From CAWDYA01 sp963806495 (lineage in GTDB: Bacteria > Acidobacteriota > Polarisedimenticolia > JACPZX01 > DASXTC01): DNA of 64,000 bases. Shown one piece after another: positions 37,700-47,682 of the stretch. Each line of letters starts with the position of its first letter. Positions within the stretch are counted from its first letter, which is position 1. Location of the stretch: positions 310,001 to 374,000 of the forward strand of contig CAWDYA010000009.1 in assembly GCA_963806495.1 (NCBI GenBank). Direction: 5' to 3'. A program made the translations under genes and the position numbers. The notes below the pieces were generated by a model. It saw nothing but the letters and a program-made list of their open reading frames with translations. It had not been told where the DNA came from and made no database searches.

Positions 37700-37827
37700 C
37701 GTATCGAGCCTCCATGACCACGCCGGGCGAACGCACCGCCCCCCGTGCGGGCGCACTCCCCCGCCGCCGGGCGGCAAATATAGGGATCGATGGCGTCTCC
37801 GTCGAGGACTTTCGGGGGCGGCTTGGC

Positions 37828-37833
37828 TATAAT
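37828..37833 (+). promoter_or_regulatory. -10 element TATAAT upstream of the metallopeptidase/ATP-grasp operon
   Basis: A perfect TATAAT stands 60 bases before the metallopeptidase start codon in the 193-base divergent gap. No recognisable -35 box lies 16-18 bases upstream, so an activator-dependent promoter is possible. Confidence 0.5.
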
Positions 37834-37892
37834 CCTCGGCGGCCGGCGGCTCATTCCGGCGGCCCCGTCAAGGGAGGAGGACCGGGCGACAG

Positions 37893-38946
37893 GTGGGGGG
37901 ATCCAGACGATTGACCCGAAGGCCGTTGCGGCGCCGGCCCGCCTGGACGAAGGCGAAGGACGAGCGGCTCCTCGCGATGCGGCTGTGCGACCTCGGCGTG
38001 GGGATCGCCGGGACGGCGCTCGAGGGGCGGATCCAGAGGAATCTACGACGAGCTGGCCCAGCGCGGGATCCGGTTCCGGCCGCACTTCTGGGTCTCCGAC
38101 GAGTGGTTCACTCCCGGCGGGGTGCCCGGCGTCGCGGTGCCGTTCTATCTGACCCATCCACGTCTGGCCCGGCTCGAGCGCACCATGATGCTCGAGGCCG
38201 AGGGGGCCTCCCACGAAGAGTGCCTCAGCATCCTCCGGCATGAGGTCGGCCACGCCCTCGATCACGCGTACCGGCTGGGACGCCGCGCCCGCTGGCGCGA
38301 GCTGTTCGGGAACCCATCCCGGCAGTACCCCACCACCTACCGGCCCCGGCCGAACAGCAAACGGTACGTGCAGCACCTCTCCTGGTGGTACGCGCAGGCC
38401 CATCCCGACGAGGACTTCGCCGAGACCTTCGCGGTCTGGCTGACGCCCCGCTCCGGCTGGCGGCAGCGGTATCGCGACTGGCCCGCCCTCAAGAAGCTGC
38501 TGTACGTCGACGAGCTGATGAGCGAGATCGCCGGCAAGCCGCCGAAGGTCAGCAACCGGCTGAAGGTCGACTCGATCGCGTCGAACACCACGACCCTGGC
38601 CGTTCACTACCGGCGCAAGCAGAATCTGTACGGGCAGACCTACTCGGATTTCTACGACCGCGATCTGCGCCGCCTCTTCTCCGACGCCCCCGAGCATGCC
38701 CGCAACCAGACGGCCGCGGCCTTTCTGAGAAGCGTGGCGCCCGAGCTGCGGCGGAGGATCGCCTACTGGACCGGCGAGAGTCAGTACACGCTCGACCAGC
38801 TACTCACGGAGCTCATCGGCCGGTGCCAGGAGCTGCGCCTGCGGCTGGCGGCGCCGAAGGAGCAGGCGAAGACCAATCTCGTGGTGGTGCTCACCATGCA
38901 CACCATGCGGTTCCTGCATACGATGCCGAGACGGCTGAAGCTATGA
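37893..38946 (+). CDS. Putative zinc-binding metallopeptidase, one frame break
   Basis: GTG 37893 is the likeliest start (TTG 37911 is an alternative); a GGGAGGAGG lies 12 bases upstream. The N-terminal frame (KDERLLAMRLCDLGVGIAGT) shifts near 38035 to YDELAQRGIRFRPHFWVSDE and stays open to the stop. The zinc motif HExxH with a following His is in CLSILRHEVGHALDHAYRLG, with an acidic downstream segment AHPDEDFAETFAVWLTPRSG. About 350 residues, cytoplasmic. The family is annotated as putative zinc-binding metallopeptidase with no known substrate. It overlaps the ATP-grasp gene (ATGA), a linkage that suggests they act on the same peptide-like molecule. Confidence 0.8.
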
Positions 38947-39959
38947 AGGGCCTTCGCGTACTGGTGCTGATGCATCGGGATCTCGTCCCTCCCGACACCC
39001 TTGACGGCATCGAGGACTACACGATGATGCCGTGGCGCACCGAGTGGGACGTGATGGCCACGCTGGAATCGCTGCAGCACGAGGTCACTGCGCTGGGCAT
39101 GTACGACGACCTCGGGGTGCTGCATCGGGCGGTGCAGGACTGGAAGCCGGACGTCGTGTTCAACATGCTCGAGGAGTTCGGCGGCGACCCGATGCTCGAT
39201 CAGAACGTCGTGAGCTATCTCGAGATGATGCGCGTCCCGTACACCGGCTGCAAGCCGCTCGGGCTGATGCTCGCGCGGGACAAGGCCATGAGCAAGAAGC
39301 TCGTCAGCTATCACAAGATCCACGTGCCGCACTTCCAGGTGTTCCCTCTCCGCCGCAAGATCCGGCGCGTGCGGTCGTTGCGGTTTCCGATCTTCGTCAA
39401 GTCGCTCATCGAGGAGGCGTCTCTCGGGATCAGTCTGCAGTCGATCGTGGAGAATGACGAGGATCTGACCGAGCGCGTGAGGTTCATCCACGAAAAGGTC
39501 GGCACCGACGCCATCGCGGAGGAGTTCATCGATGGACGGGAGATCTATCTCGCCATCATGGGAAACCGACGGCTCACGGTGTTCCCCCCATGGGAGCTCG
39601 GCATGAAGAAGAGAACCGGCGACAAGCCGATCATCGCGACACGAAAGGTGAAGTTCGACCAGAAGTACCAGGTGAAGATGGGGGTCTTCTCCCGGGCGGC
39701 CCGCCTCTCCCCGGAGCTGCGCGAGCAGGTGCAGCGGGTGGGCAAGCGTGCCTACCGGATCCTGAACCAGCGCGGCTACGCGCGGATGGACTTCCGCCTC
39801 TCCGCGGAGAACAAGCTTTACTTTCTCGAGGCGAATCCCAACCCGCAGCTCGCCTACGGCGAGGACTTCGCCGAGTCGGCGCACAAGGCCGGCGTCAAGT
39901 ACCCGGACCTGATCGCCCGGATCCTCCGTCTCGGCCTCGAGGAGCCGGTGCGGGCGTAG
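38943..39959 (+). CDS. ATP-grasp ligase related to D-Ala-D-Ala ligase
   Basis: A 338-residue cytoplasmic enzyme starting at ATG 38943, overlapping the metallopeptidase stop. The N-terminal preATP-grasp region reads VLVLMHRDLVPPDTLDG and DVVFNMLEEFGGDPMLDQNV. Then come VPYTGCKPLGLMLARDKAMS with the conserved Lys, FPIFVKSLIEEASLGIS for ATP binding, EEFIDGREIYLAIMG and the metal-binding triad region YARMDFRLSAENKLYFLEANPNPQL. This is the D-alanine-D-alanine ligase-like ATP-grasp fold, forming amide bonds through acyl phosphates. It is not a clear Ddl: the N-terminal binding loop differs. The coupled peptidase suggests synthesis or trimming of a peptide tag or metabolite. Confidence 0.87.
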   Translation: MKGLRVLVLMHRDLVPPDTLDGIEDYTMMPWRTEWDVMATLESLQHEVTALGMYDDLGVLHRAVQDWKPDVVFNMLEEFGGDPMLDQNVVSYLEMMRVPYTGCKPLGLMLARDKAMSKKLVSYHKIHVPHFQVFPLRRKIRRVRSLRFPIFVKSLIEEASLGISLQSIVENDEDLTERVRFIHEKVGTDAIAEEFIDGREIYLAIMGNRRLTVFPPWELGMKKRTGDKPIIATRKVKFDQKYQVKMGVFSRAARLSPELREQVQRVGKRAYRILNQRGYARMDFRLSAENKLYFLEANPNPQLAYGEDFAESAHKAGVKYPDLIARILRLGLEEPVRA

Positions 39960-39971
39960 CGGCTCGCGGCG

Positions 39972-42900
39972 TCAGTACTTGAACCGGGCATTGGTCGGCG
40001 CCTGGGGCGGTGTGGTGTCGGGATTGGCCACCGTCACCGTCACCGAGGCCGAAGTCGTGATATTGCCCGCCGGGTCCCGCGCCACCGCCGTCAGCGTGTG
40101 GGTGCCGTTGGGAGCCGAAAGCGTGCTCCAGGACACCGCCCAGGGCGAGCTGACATCCTCCGCTCCGAGGTTGACACCGTCCAGCTTGAACTGCACACCG
40201 GCCACGCCCACGTTGTCCGACGCCGTCGCTGACACCGTCACCGTGCCGATCAGCGTCGCGCCCGGCGCCGGGGCCGTCAGCGAGACCGTCGGAGCGGTCG
40301 TGTCGGGATTGGCCACCGTCACCGTCACCGGAGAGGACATCGTCGTGTTGCCCGCCACGTCGCGCGCCACCGCCGTCAGCGTGTGCGAACCGTTCCCCAC
40401 CAGCAGGGTGTTCCAGGCCACCGTCCAGGGGGACGCCGTGTCCTCCGCCCCGAGGTTGACACCGTCCAGTCTGAACTGCACGCCGGCCACGCCCACGTCA
40501 TCCGTGGCCGCCGCCGCCACGCTCACCATGCCGCCGACGGTCCAGCCGGGGCCCGGGGCCGTCAGCGAGATTGTCGGCGCGGTGGTGTCCGGGTTGTTCA
40601 CCGTCACGGTGACCGACGTCGCCGTCGTCGTGTTGCCCGCGGCGTCACGCGCCACCGCCGTCAGCGTGTGCGTGCCGTTGGCCGCCGTGAGCGTGTTCCA
40701 CGACACCCAGTAGGGCGAGCTGGTGTCCTCGGCGCCCAGGTTCGCGCCGTCGAGACGGAACTGGACTCCGGCGACGGTGATGTTGTCCGACGCCAGGGCC
40801 GAGACCGTCACGGTGCCGATGACCGTCGCGCCGCCCGCCGGGGCCGTCAGCGAGACGGTCGGGGGGATCGAGTCGGCGTTGGCCACGGTCACAGTCACCG
40901 AGGAGGCCGTCGTCGTGTTGCCCGCCGCGTCGCGCGCCACCGCCGTCAGCGTATGTGCGCCGTTGGTGACCGGGATCGTGTTCCAGGAGGTCGAGTACGG
41001 CGATGTCGTGTCCTCCGGGCCGAGGACTGCGCCGTCGAGACGGAACTGGACTCCCGCCACACCCACGTTGTCCGACGCGTCCGCGGTCACGCTCACCGTG
41101 CCACCGACGGTCCAGCCCGAGCCGGGCGCCGTGAGCGCGATCGCCGGGGCGGTGTTGTCGGCGTTGGCCACCGTGACCGTGACCGACGTTGCCGTGGTCG
41201 TGTTGCCCGCGGCGTCACGCGCCACCGCCGCCAGCGTGTGCGCGCCGTTGGCCGCCGACAGCGTGTTCCACGACGTCGAATACGGGGAGGTCGTGTCCTC
41301 CGGGCCGAGGACCGCGCCGTCGAGCATGAACTGCACTCCGGCCACACCGACATTGTCCGTTGCCGAGGCCGTCACCGACAGGGTCCCCTGAACCGTCGCG
41401 CCCGAAGCCGGCGCCGTCAGCGACACCGTCGGGGCGCTGGTGTCGACGTTCGCCACGGTCACCGTCACCGAGGCGGATGTCGTCGTGTTGCCCGCCGCGT
41501 CGCGCGCCACCGCCGTCAGCGTGTGCGGGCCGTTCGAGACGAGCCGCGTGTCCCAGGCGGCCGTCCACGGGGTCGCCGTGTCCTCCGCGCCCAGGTCGGT
41601 TCCGTCGAGGCGGAACCGAACGCCCACGACACCGATATTGTCCGATGCGTCCGCGGTCACGCCCACCGTGCCGCCCACGGTCCATCCCGAGCCGGGCGCG
41701 GTCAGAGAGATCACCGGCGCGGTCGTGTCGGCGTTGGCCACGGCCACCGTCACCGAGGTGGACGTCGTCGTATTGCCCGCCGCGTCGCGCGCCACCGCCG
41801 TCAGCGTGTGCGTGCCGTTAGCCACGGGAACCGTGTTCCAGGAGACCGAATACGGTGAGCTGGTATCCTCGGCGCCCAGGTTCGCGCCGTCGAGGCGGAA
41901 CTGCACGCCCGCCACACCGACATTGTCCGACGCCGAGGCCGTCACCGGCAGGGTTCCCTGCACGGTCGCTCCCGATGCCGGCGCGGTCAGAGACACCGAA
42001 GGAGCGGTTGTGTCGGAGTTGGCCACGGTCACCGTGATCGTCGAGGAGGTGGTGGTATTGCCCGCGAGGTCCCTGGCCACCGCCGTCAAGGTATGGGGGC
42101 CGTTGGACGCCAGCACCGTGCTCCAGGCGACGCTGTAGGGGGACGTCGTGTCCTCGGCACCCAGGTCGGTCCCGTCCATCCGGAACCGGACACCCGCCAC
42201 GCCCACATTGTCGGACGCCGACGCCGTCACCGACACGGTCCCCTGCACCGTCGCGCCCGAGGCCGGCGCGGTCAGCGACACCGAAGGAGCCGTGGTGTCC
42301 GGGTTGTTCACCGTCACCGTCACCGACGCGGACGTCGTCGTGTTGCCCGCCCCATCACGCGCCACCGCAGACAGCGTGTGCGTGCCGTTCGCCGCCGACA
42401 GCGTGTTCCACGACGTCGTGTACGGCGAACTCGTGTCCTCCGGCTCCCAGATTCACGCCGTCCAGCCTGAACTGCACACCGGCGACGCCGACGTTGTCCG
42501 ACGCCGAGGCCGTCACCGACACGGTCCCCTGCACCGTCGCGCCCGAGGCCGGCGCGGTCAGCGACACCGAAGGAGCCGTGGTGTCCGGGTTGTTCACCGT
42601 CACCGTCACCGATGCGGACGTCGTCGTGTTGCCCGCCGCGTCGCGGGCGACGGCCGTCAGCGTGTGCGACCCGTTGGCCACGCCAACCGTGTTCCAGGAG
42701 ACGGAATACGGCGAGGCCGTGTCCTCGGCGCTCAGATCCGCGCCATCCAGCCTGAACTGCACCCCAGCCACGCCGACGTCGTCGGTCGCGCTCGCGGTCA
42801 CCGAGACCATCCCGCCCACGGTCCATCCGGGGCCCGGCGCCGTCAACGAGACTGCGGGGGGCGTCGTGTCGGGATTGTTGACTGTCACCTGCACCGATGC

Positions 42901-45900
42901 GGACGTCGTCGTGTTGCCCGCCGCGTCGCGCGCCACCGCCGTCAGCGTATGCGTCCCGTTCGCCGCCGACAGCGTGTTCCACGATGTCGAGTACGGCGAG
43001 GTCGTGTCCTCCGGGCCGAGCACGGCACCGTCCAGCCTGAACTGCACACCTGCGATGCCGATATTGTCCGACGCCGACGCCGTCACCGACACGGTCGCCT
43101 GCACCGTGGCTCCCGATGCGGGCGCGGTCAGAGACACCGTCGGAGCGGTGGTGTCCGGGTTGTTCACCGTCACCGTCACCGATGCGGACGTCGTCGTGTT
43201 GCCCGCCGCGTCGCGTGCCACCGCCGTCAGCGTGTGCGTGCCGTTCGCCGCCATAAGGGTGTTCCACGATGTCGTGTACGGCGACGCCGTGTCCTCGGCG
43301 CCCAGGTTCACGCCGTCCACCCTGAACTGCACCCCGGCGACACCGACATCGTCCGACGCCGAAGCCGTCACCGGCACCGTTCCCTGCACGGTGGTTCCCG
43401 ATGCCGGGGCGGTCAGCGACACCGTCGGGGCGGTGATGTCCGGGTTGCTCACCGTCACCGTCACCGATGCGGACGTCTTCGTGTTGCCCGCGGCGTCGCG
43501 CGCCACCGCCGTCAGGGTGTGCGTGCCGTTGGCCGTCGAAAGCGTGTTCCACGACGTCGTGTACGGCGAGCTCGTGTCCTCGGCGCCCAGATTCACGCCG
43601 TCCAGCCTGAACTGCACACCGGCGACACCGACATTGTCGGATGCCGACGCCGTCACCGACACGGTCGCCTGCACCGTGGCCCCCGATGCCGGCGCGGTCA
43701 GGGTCACGGTCGGAGCGGTGGTGTCCGGGTTGTTCACCGTCACCGTGACCGGCGACGCCGTGGCCGTGTTGCCTGCCGCATCGCGCGCCACCGCCGTCAG
43801 CGTATGCGAGCCGTTCCCCACCGAAAGCGTGTTCCACGAGATCGAATACGGCGACGTCGTGTCCTCGGTGTCCAGGTCCGCGCCATCCAGCCTGAACTGA
43901 ACTCCCGCGACGCCGACGTTGTCGGTCGCGCTGGCCGTCACGGACACCATGCCGCCCACGGTCCAGCCGGAACCGGGCGACATCATGCTCACCACGGGCG
44001 CCGTGATGTCGGGATTGTTCACCGTCACCGTCACCGAGGAGGACGTCTTCGTGTTGCCCGCCGCATCGCGCGCCACCGCCGTCAGCGTGTGCGTGCCGTT
44101 GGCCACGGAAACCGTGTTCCAGGAAACGGAATACGGCGAGGCCGTATCCTCGGTGCCCAGGTTCGCGCCGTCGAGCCGGAACTGCACACCCGCCACGCCG
44201 ACGTTGTCCGAAGCCGACGCCGTCACCGAAACGGTCCCCTGCACCGTGGCGCCCGAAGCCGGCGCCGTCAGCGACACCGTCGGGGCGGTCGTGTCGGGGT
44301 TGCTCACCGTCACCGTCACCGATGCGGACGTCGTCGTGTTGCCCGCCGCGTCGCGCGCCACCGCCGTCAGCGTGTGCGAGCCGTTGGCCACGGAGAGGGT
44401 GTTCCAGGAGACCGAATACGGCGAGGCCGTATCCTCGGTGCCCAGGTTCGCACCGTCGAGCCGGAACTGCACACCGGCGACACCGACATTGTCCGACGCC
44501 GAAGCCGTCACCGACACAGTCGCCTGCACCGTCGCTCCGGAAGCCGGCGCCGTCAGCGACACCGTCGGGGCGGTCGTATTCCGGAGTCGTGGTCAGGTCG
44601 GCCATCACCCCCGCGACCGCGGTATCGTCCACCGCGTCGCGCGGCCACGCGCCCACGTTGTCCAGCAGGACGTTCGACCCGAGCGGCTGCATCATCTGCG
44701 CGACCGTGTGCTGGGTGATGGGAGGCGCCGACACCGGCGATCCGACCGTGGACAGCGAATCGATATCCACCGGGGCATCGTTACCGCTGACGTACAGGTC
44801 CCCCGGCAGCTCCGTGAGGAGGGCCGAGCCCGGGCTGAGGCTGGAGCGGTAGATATTGTCGACGACGTTGCCGGTAGCGTTCCACCGGACCCGCGTCCCG
44901 TACCCGCCGGCGCCCCATTCATGGATGATGTTGTTGCGCATGTCCACGGTCGGCCCGGGCCCGCCGGTCTGGTCGCCGCTCACCTGCGGGTTTCGCTCGA
45001 AGTTCCCGCTCAGGACGCAGTGATGCACGGTGACCCGATCGGCGTAGGTGCCGTTGGCTCCGGAGATCAGCATCCCTTCGGGGCTGGGATCGGTCGCGGA
45101 GGCGGCGTCGTAGACCAGACAGTACGACACGGTGACGTTGGTGGGACCTTCGTAGACCAGGATCGAGTCATCGCTCGCTCTCGAGACCGACAGATGATCC
45201 AGCCAGACATTGTCGCAGCTCTGCCAGACGACGAAGCCGTTCAGGTTGTCGGCGGTGTCGACGACGTCCCGGCTGCGCATGTGCCTGACGATCACGTTGC
45301 TGGAGTTCTTGATCTGGAACGACTGCCCCGTGAGCGTGATCCCGAGCGACGGCGCGGTGGAGCCGTCCACGGTGACGTTGTTCTGGCCCGTCAGATCGAG
45401 CCGCGACAGAAGGTGGATCGTCCCGCCGACGGCGAAATGGATACGCCTGTTGCCGCCCGTGAGCGCTTCGCGCAGGCTGCCCGGCCCGGAGTCGTTCAGG
45501 TTGGTGACGCAGACCACCGGATACCCTGCGCCTCCCGTCGTGCCGCTTCCATATCCTTCGGGTGTGCCTGGAATGGGCGCCACACCGCATGAAACGGGCC
45601 CCGACACGGTCACGGCCACCGCCGACGACGTGGTGGTGTTGCCGGCGGCGTCGCGGGCGACGGCCGTCAGCGTGTGACCGCCCGGCGCCGCGGTGGACGC
45701 GTCCCAGGAGACGCTGAACGGTGCCGACGGGACCTCGGCGCCGAGATCGCCGCCATCGAGCTTGAACTGGACCCCCGCCACACCCACGTCGTCGGTGGCG
45801 GTGGCGGTGACGGTGACCGTGCCCGAGACGGTGGCCCCTGTGGAAGGCGACGTGATCGACACGACGGGCGGCGTGGAATCGACCGGCATCGCGGAGACCA

Positions 45901-46237
45901 CATTGGAGAAGATCCCCTCATTGTCGCTGGTATCGACCGATGTCACCGCGATCCAGTAGAGCTGCGCCGGGTCGAGCCCCGTGAAGACGGTCTCCGTGAC
46001 GGAGGGCCCGAGGAGCTGCGTCATCGCGGCTGCAGCAGCCTGGGCCGGCGGGAGGGCGAACACACCGGAGTCGGTGGCGAGGTACACGCGATAGCCGGCG
46101 AGATCCGTGTCGGTGGTGTTGGCGTCCCAGCGGACGGTGATCGTCCCGGTGTTTCCCGATGCGAGCGCGGGTATTCCGGCAAGAAGTAACGTCAGAACCA
46201 GCGCGCCGAGCCGTCTCCGCTCACTGCACCACGACAT
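39972..46237 (-). CDS. Giant secreted pectate-lyase-fold protein with 16 tandem Ig-like repeats, two frame breaks
   Basis: About 2,088 residues. ATG 46237 has AGAGGAG eight bases upstream and overlaps the end of the cohesin-like gene by 17 bases. Order: signal peptide (LGALVLTLLLAGIPALASG); fibronectin III-like module (ITVRWDANTTDTDLAGYRVY); one Ig-like module; a right-handed beta-helix of the PL1 pectate lyase type (VCVTNLNDSGPGSLREALTG, NNVTVDGSTAPSLGITLTGQ, SSNVIVRHMRSRD, CDNVWLDHLSVSRASDDSIL); then 16 Ig-like units of about 95 residues. Frame breaks lie near 44578, at the lyase/Ig junction, and near 42436, where one extra C is present relative to sister repeats. It should be secreted and bind or cleave acidic polysaccharide. 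The protein ends shortly after the last repeat with no sorting tag. Confidence 0.83.
39990..44578 (-). repeat. Coding tandem array of 16 Ig-like units, about 285 bp each
   Basis: Each unit encodes about 95 residues with the core SDNVGVAGVQFRLDG, SPYSVSWNT, NGTHTLTAVARDAAGNTTT and SVTVTV-x-NPDTTAP (Big-type bacterial Ig domain). Units are highly similar at DNA level, for example the recurring GTGTTGCCCGCCGCGTCGCG. Two sub-types alternate: ASGATVQGTV and GxGWTVGGMV. Counting from the N-terminal side, the W type occupies units 3, 7, 11, 13 and 15, suggesting duplication of multi-unit blocks. Confidence 0.9.
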
Positions 46238-47237
46238 GGGTATCGCTCCTCTGCATCTCGATCGATCGTGCCGCGCGATCCAGCAGGCGGCTGCCATCGG
46301 CGTCTATCGCGGTCTCTCCGGCGGCCTTGGCGAGGAACGTCAAGGTGCAGAGCTCCCCGCTCCCGTCCGCCCCGTCGGCAGGAGGCATCCGCGAGATGGC
46401 GATGAACATCAGCCCGGGGGTGGAGCTCGGTGAGGCCATGAACACCGTCTGGGCCCCGCCGGCGGACATGAACTTCCCTTCCCTCGCGGATACGAACTCG
46501 AGCACCGCCGGGTCGTATCGCAGCCTCAGCGGGGCATGGGAGATGCGCGTCGCGGCGTCGACGGAAACGGTCACCACGACCTGCTGTCCCGCGCTCGTGC
46601 GTGACGGCCCCGACAGGACCAGCCTCGCCGGCCCGGCCGCGGCTTTGCTCTCGTCCGTCGGCGGCTCGGGCGGCTCGTCGGCCTGCGCGGGCGCTACCAC
46701 CTCGCCGGCGGCGGGGGAGGGTTCCTCCGCCGTGGCGCGTTTCGTGGCATATGCCGCCCCGGCCGTCACGGTCGGCGCCCGGGCTGCTCGCGTCCGTGGC
46801 GCCGCGTCATCGGCGGGGGGTGCCGTCACCGGCCTTACGATCGGCTTCTCGGGCGCCTGGCGCGCGACGCGTGGTTTCTCCAGCGCGGGCCCGCTGTCCG
46901 GGACCCACGAGGACAGGGTCGGCGCGGCCCCCCGATCATCGGGCTCCGTCTTCCGTTGCGTCATCCGGGCGGCAGGCGATCTCGCCGGCACGGCCGGGAT
47001 CTCGTCGATCGCCGATTCAACGGGTGCGGGATCGGTCTTTGCGGTGGCGTCCCCGGACGCCGGGCGATCATCGGCTCCGGGCGCGGACGTCGCCGCCGCT
47101 GCGGGAGGCGCCGGGGGACCGACCCGCGCGACCGGAATCGCATCGGCGCGTCGTGCCACGGCCGAGAACTGGAGCGCCGCTCCGAGGAGGACGATCGCGA
47201 GCAGCAGCAGGAGCCCCGGGGACCTGTCGGATCTCAC
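46221..47237 (-). CDS. Membrane-anchored protein with Pro/Ala-rich stalk and cohesin-like domain
   Basis: The start is GTG 47237, five bases after GGAGG; GTG 47243 overlaps that site. The 338-residue protein has an N-terminal membrane anchor (GLLLLLAIVLLGAALQFSAV), then about 180 residues of low-complexity Pro/Ala/Thr-rich linker. A C-terminal beta-sandwich follows (LVLSGPSRTSAGQQVVVTVS, LRLRYDPAVLEFVSAREGKF, GSGELCTLTFLAKAAGETAI) that matches the cohesin/cohesin-like fold found in cellulosomes and in secretin-associated proteins. It would display this domain outside the membrane. Its 3' end overlaps the start of the Ig-array lyase gene, so the two are translationally coupled and may form a surface complex. 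Confidence 0.8.
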   Translation of the reverse strand: MRSDRSPGLLLLLAIVLLGAALQFSAVARRADAIPVARVGPPAPPAAAATSAPGADDRPASGDATAKTDPAPVESAIDEIPAVPARSPAARMTQRKTEPDDRGAAPTLSSWVPDSGPALEKPRVARQAPEKPIVRPVTAPPADDAAPRTRAARAPTVTAGAAYATKRATAEEPSPAAGEVVAPAQADEPPEPPTDESKAAAGPARLVLSGPSRTSAGQQVVVTVSVDAATRISHAPLRLRYDPAVLEFVSAREGKFMSAGGAQTVFMASPSSTPGLMFIAISRMPPADGADGSGELCTLTFLAKAAGETAIDADGSRLLDRAARSIEMQRSDTHVVVQ

Positions 47238-47452
47238 GTACACCTCCGGACGCCCGGCGTAAACGGACGCAACGCGCGGATCGCGTGCGGGCTGTCTATC
47301 GGATGTCGGACCTTCGGAAGCCGGCCTGCGTGTTCGGCTCGAAGGTTCGGCCGGCGGCCAGCGGGGTCGGGCCGTCGCCCTTCTCTCCACGCAGCGGGTT
47401 CGTGGAGGGCGTGCGGGGGTGATCGTTGTTCCGTTTCTTTACAACGGTGGCG

Positions 47453-47480
47453 AATATACGCTGATCCGATCGCATGTCAA
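47453..47480 (-). promoter_or_regulatory. Consensus promoter of the cohesin-like/lyase operon
   Basis: On the minus strand, a perfect TTGACA (47480-47475), a 16-base spacer and TATATT (47458-47453). The predicted start is near 47446, roughly 210 bases before the GTG start codon, leaving an unusually long untranslated leader for this genome fragment. Confidence 0.7.
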
Positions 47481-47489
47481 GAAACATGC
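47472..47489. promoter_or_regulatory. Palindrome over the -35 box, candidate operator
   Basis: GCATGT, six bases, then ACATGC: an exact 6-bp inverted repeat centred on the -35 element of the cohesin-like/lyase operon promoter. A repressor bound here would block that promoter. No cognate regulator is encoded next to it. Confidence 0.45.
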
Positions 47490-47620
47490 TCCGAATGGAA
47501 ATCAGACGGGACGCGGGTTTGCTGCGGCGTTGATTCTGGTCTGTCGTGGTGGTCGGCATGCAGGCCCGACCGGATGTATTCGGGCGCTGGGCGCTTGATC
47601 TATCCTATAGCCGCTTCGCT

Positions 47621-47642
47621 CCGCGGTGACCATTCACCGCGG
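47621..47642. promoter_or_regulatory. Perfect 8-bp inverted repeat upstream of the DUF2723 gene
   Basis: CCGCGGTG and CACCGCGG flank ACCATT exactly. It lies 40 bases before the chosen start at 47683, so it could be an operator or a 5' leader hairpin. If translation began at the GTG in its left arm (47626), it would be coding; I consider that less likely. Confidence 0.5.
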
Positions 47643-47682
47643 CATCCACGGCATGGAGCGCATGCCTGTTCACCATAGTCTT

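Larger units (their letters stand above)
47238..47682. other. Intergenic region with divergent regulatory elements
   Basis: This 445-base gap between the cohesin-like gene and the DUF2723 gene has no convincing coding sequence. It holds a minus-strand promoter (47453-47480), a GCATGT/ACATGC palindrome over its -35 box and a CCGCGGTG/CACCGCGG palindrome near the DUF2723 start. The minus-strand transcript would carry a leader of about 210 bases. I saw no recognisable riboswitch. Confidence 0.6.

Noticed and set aside
38943..39959. Calling the ATP-grasp enzyme a true D-alanine-D-alanine ligase
   Set aside because: The N-terminal substrate region differs and the coupled metallopeptidase points to another substrate; only the broader fold is supported.
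39990..44578. A regular repeat array resembling a CRISPR locus
   Set aside because: Units are about 285 bp, protein-coding and contiguous without unique spacers of constant short length; no cas gene is present.
42148..44718. Long plus-strand open frames through the Ig array
   Set aside because: They are repeated Arg/His- or Val/Thr-rich translations produced by the same 285-bp units read on the wrong strand; the minus strand encodes real Ig-like domains.
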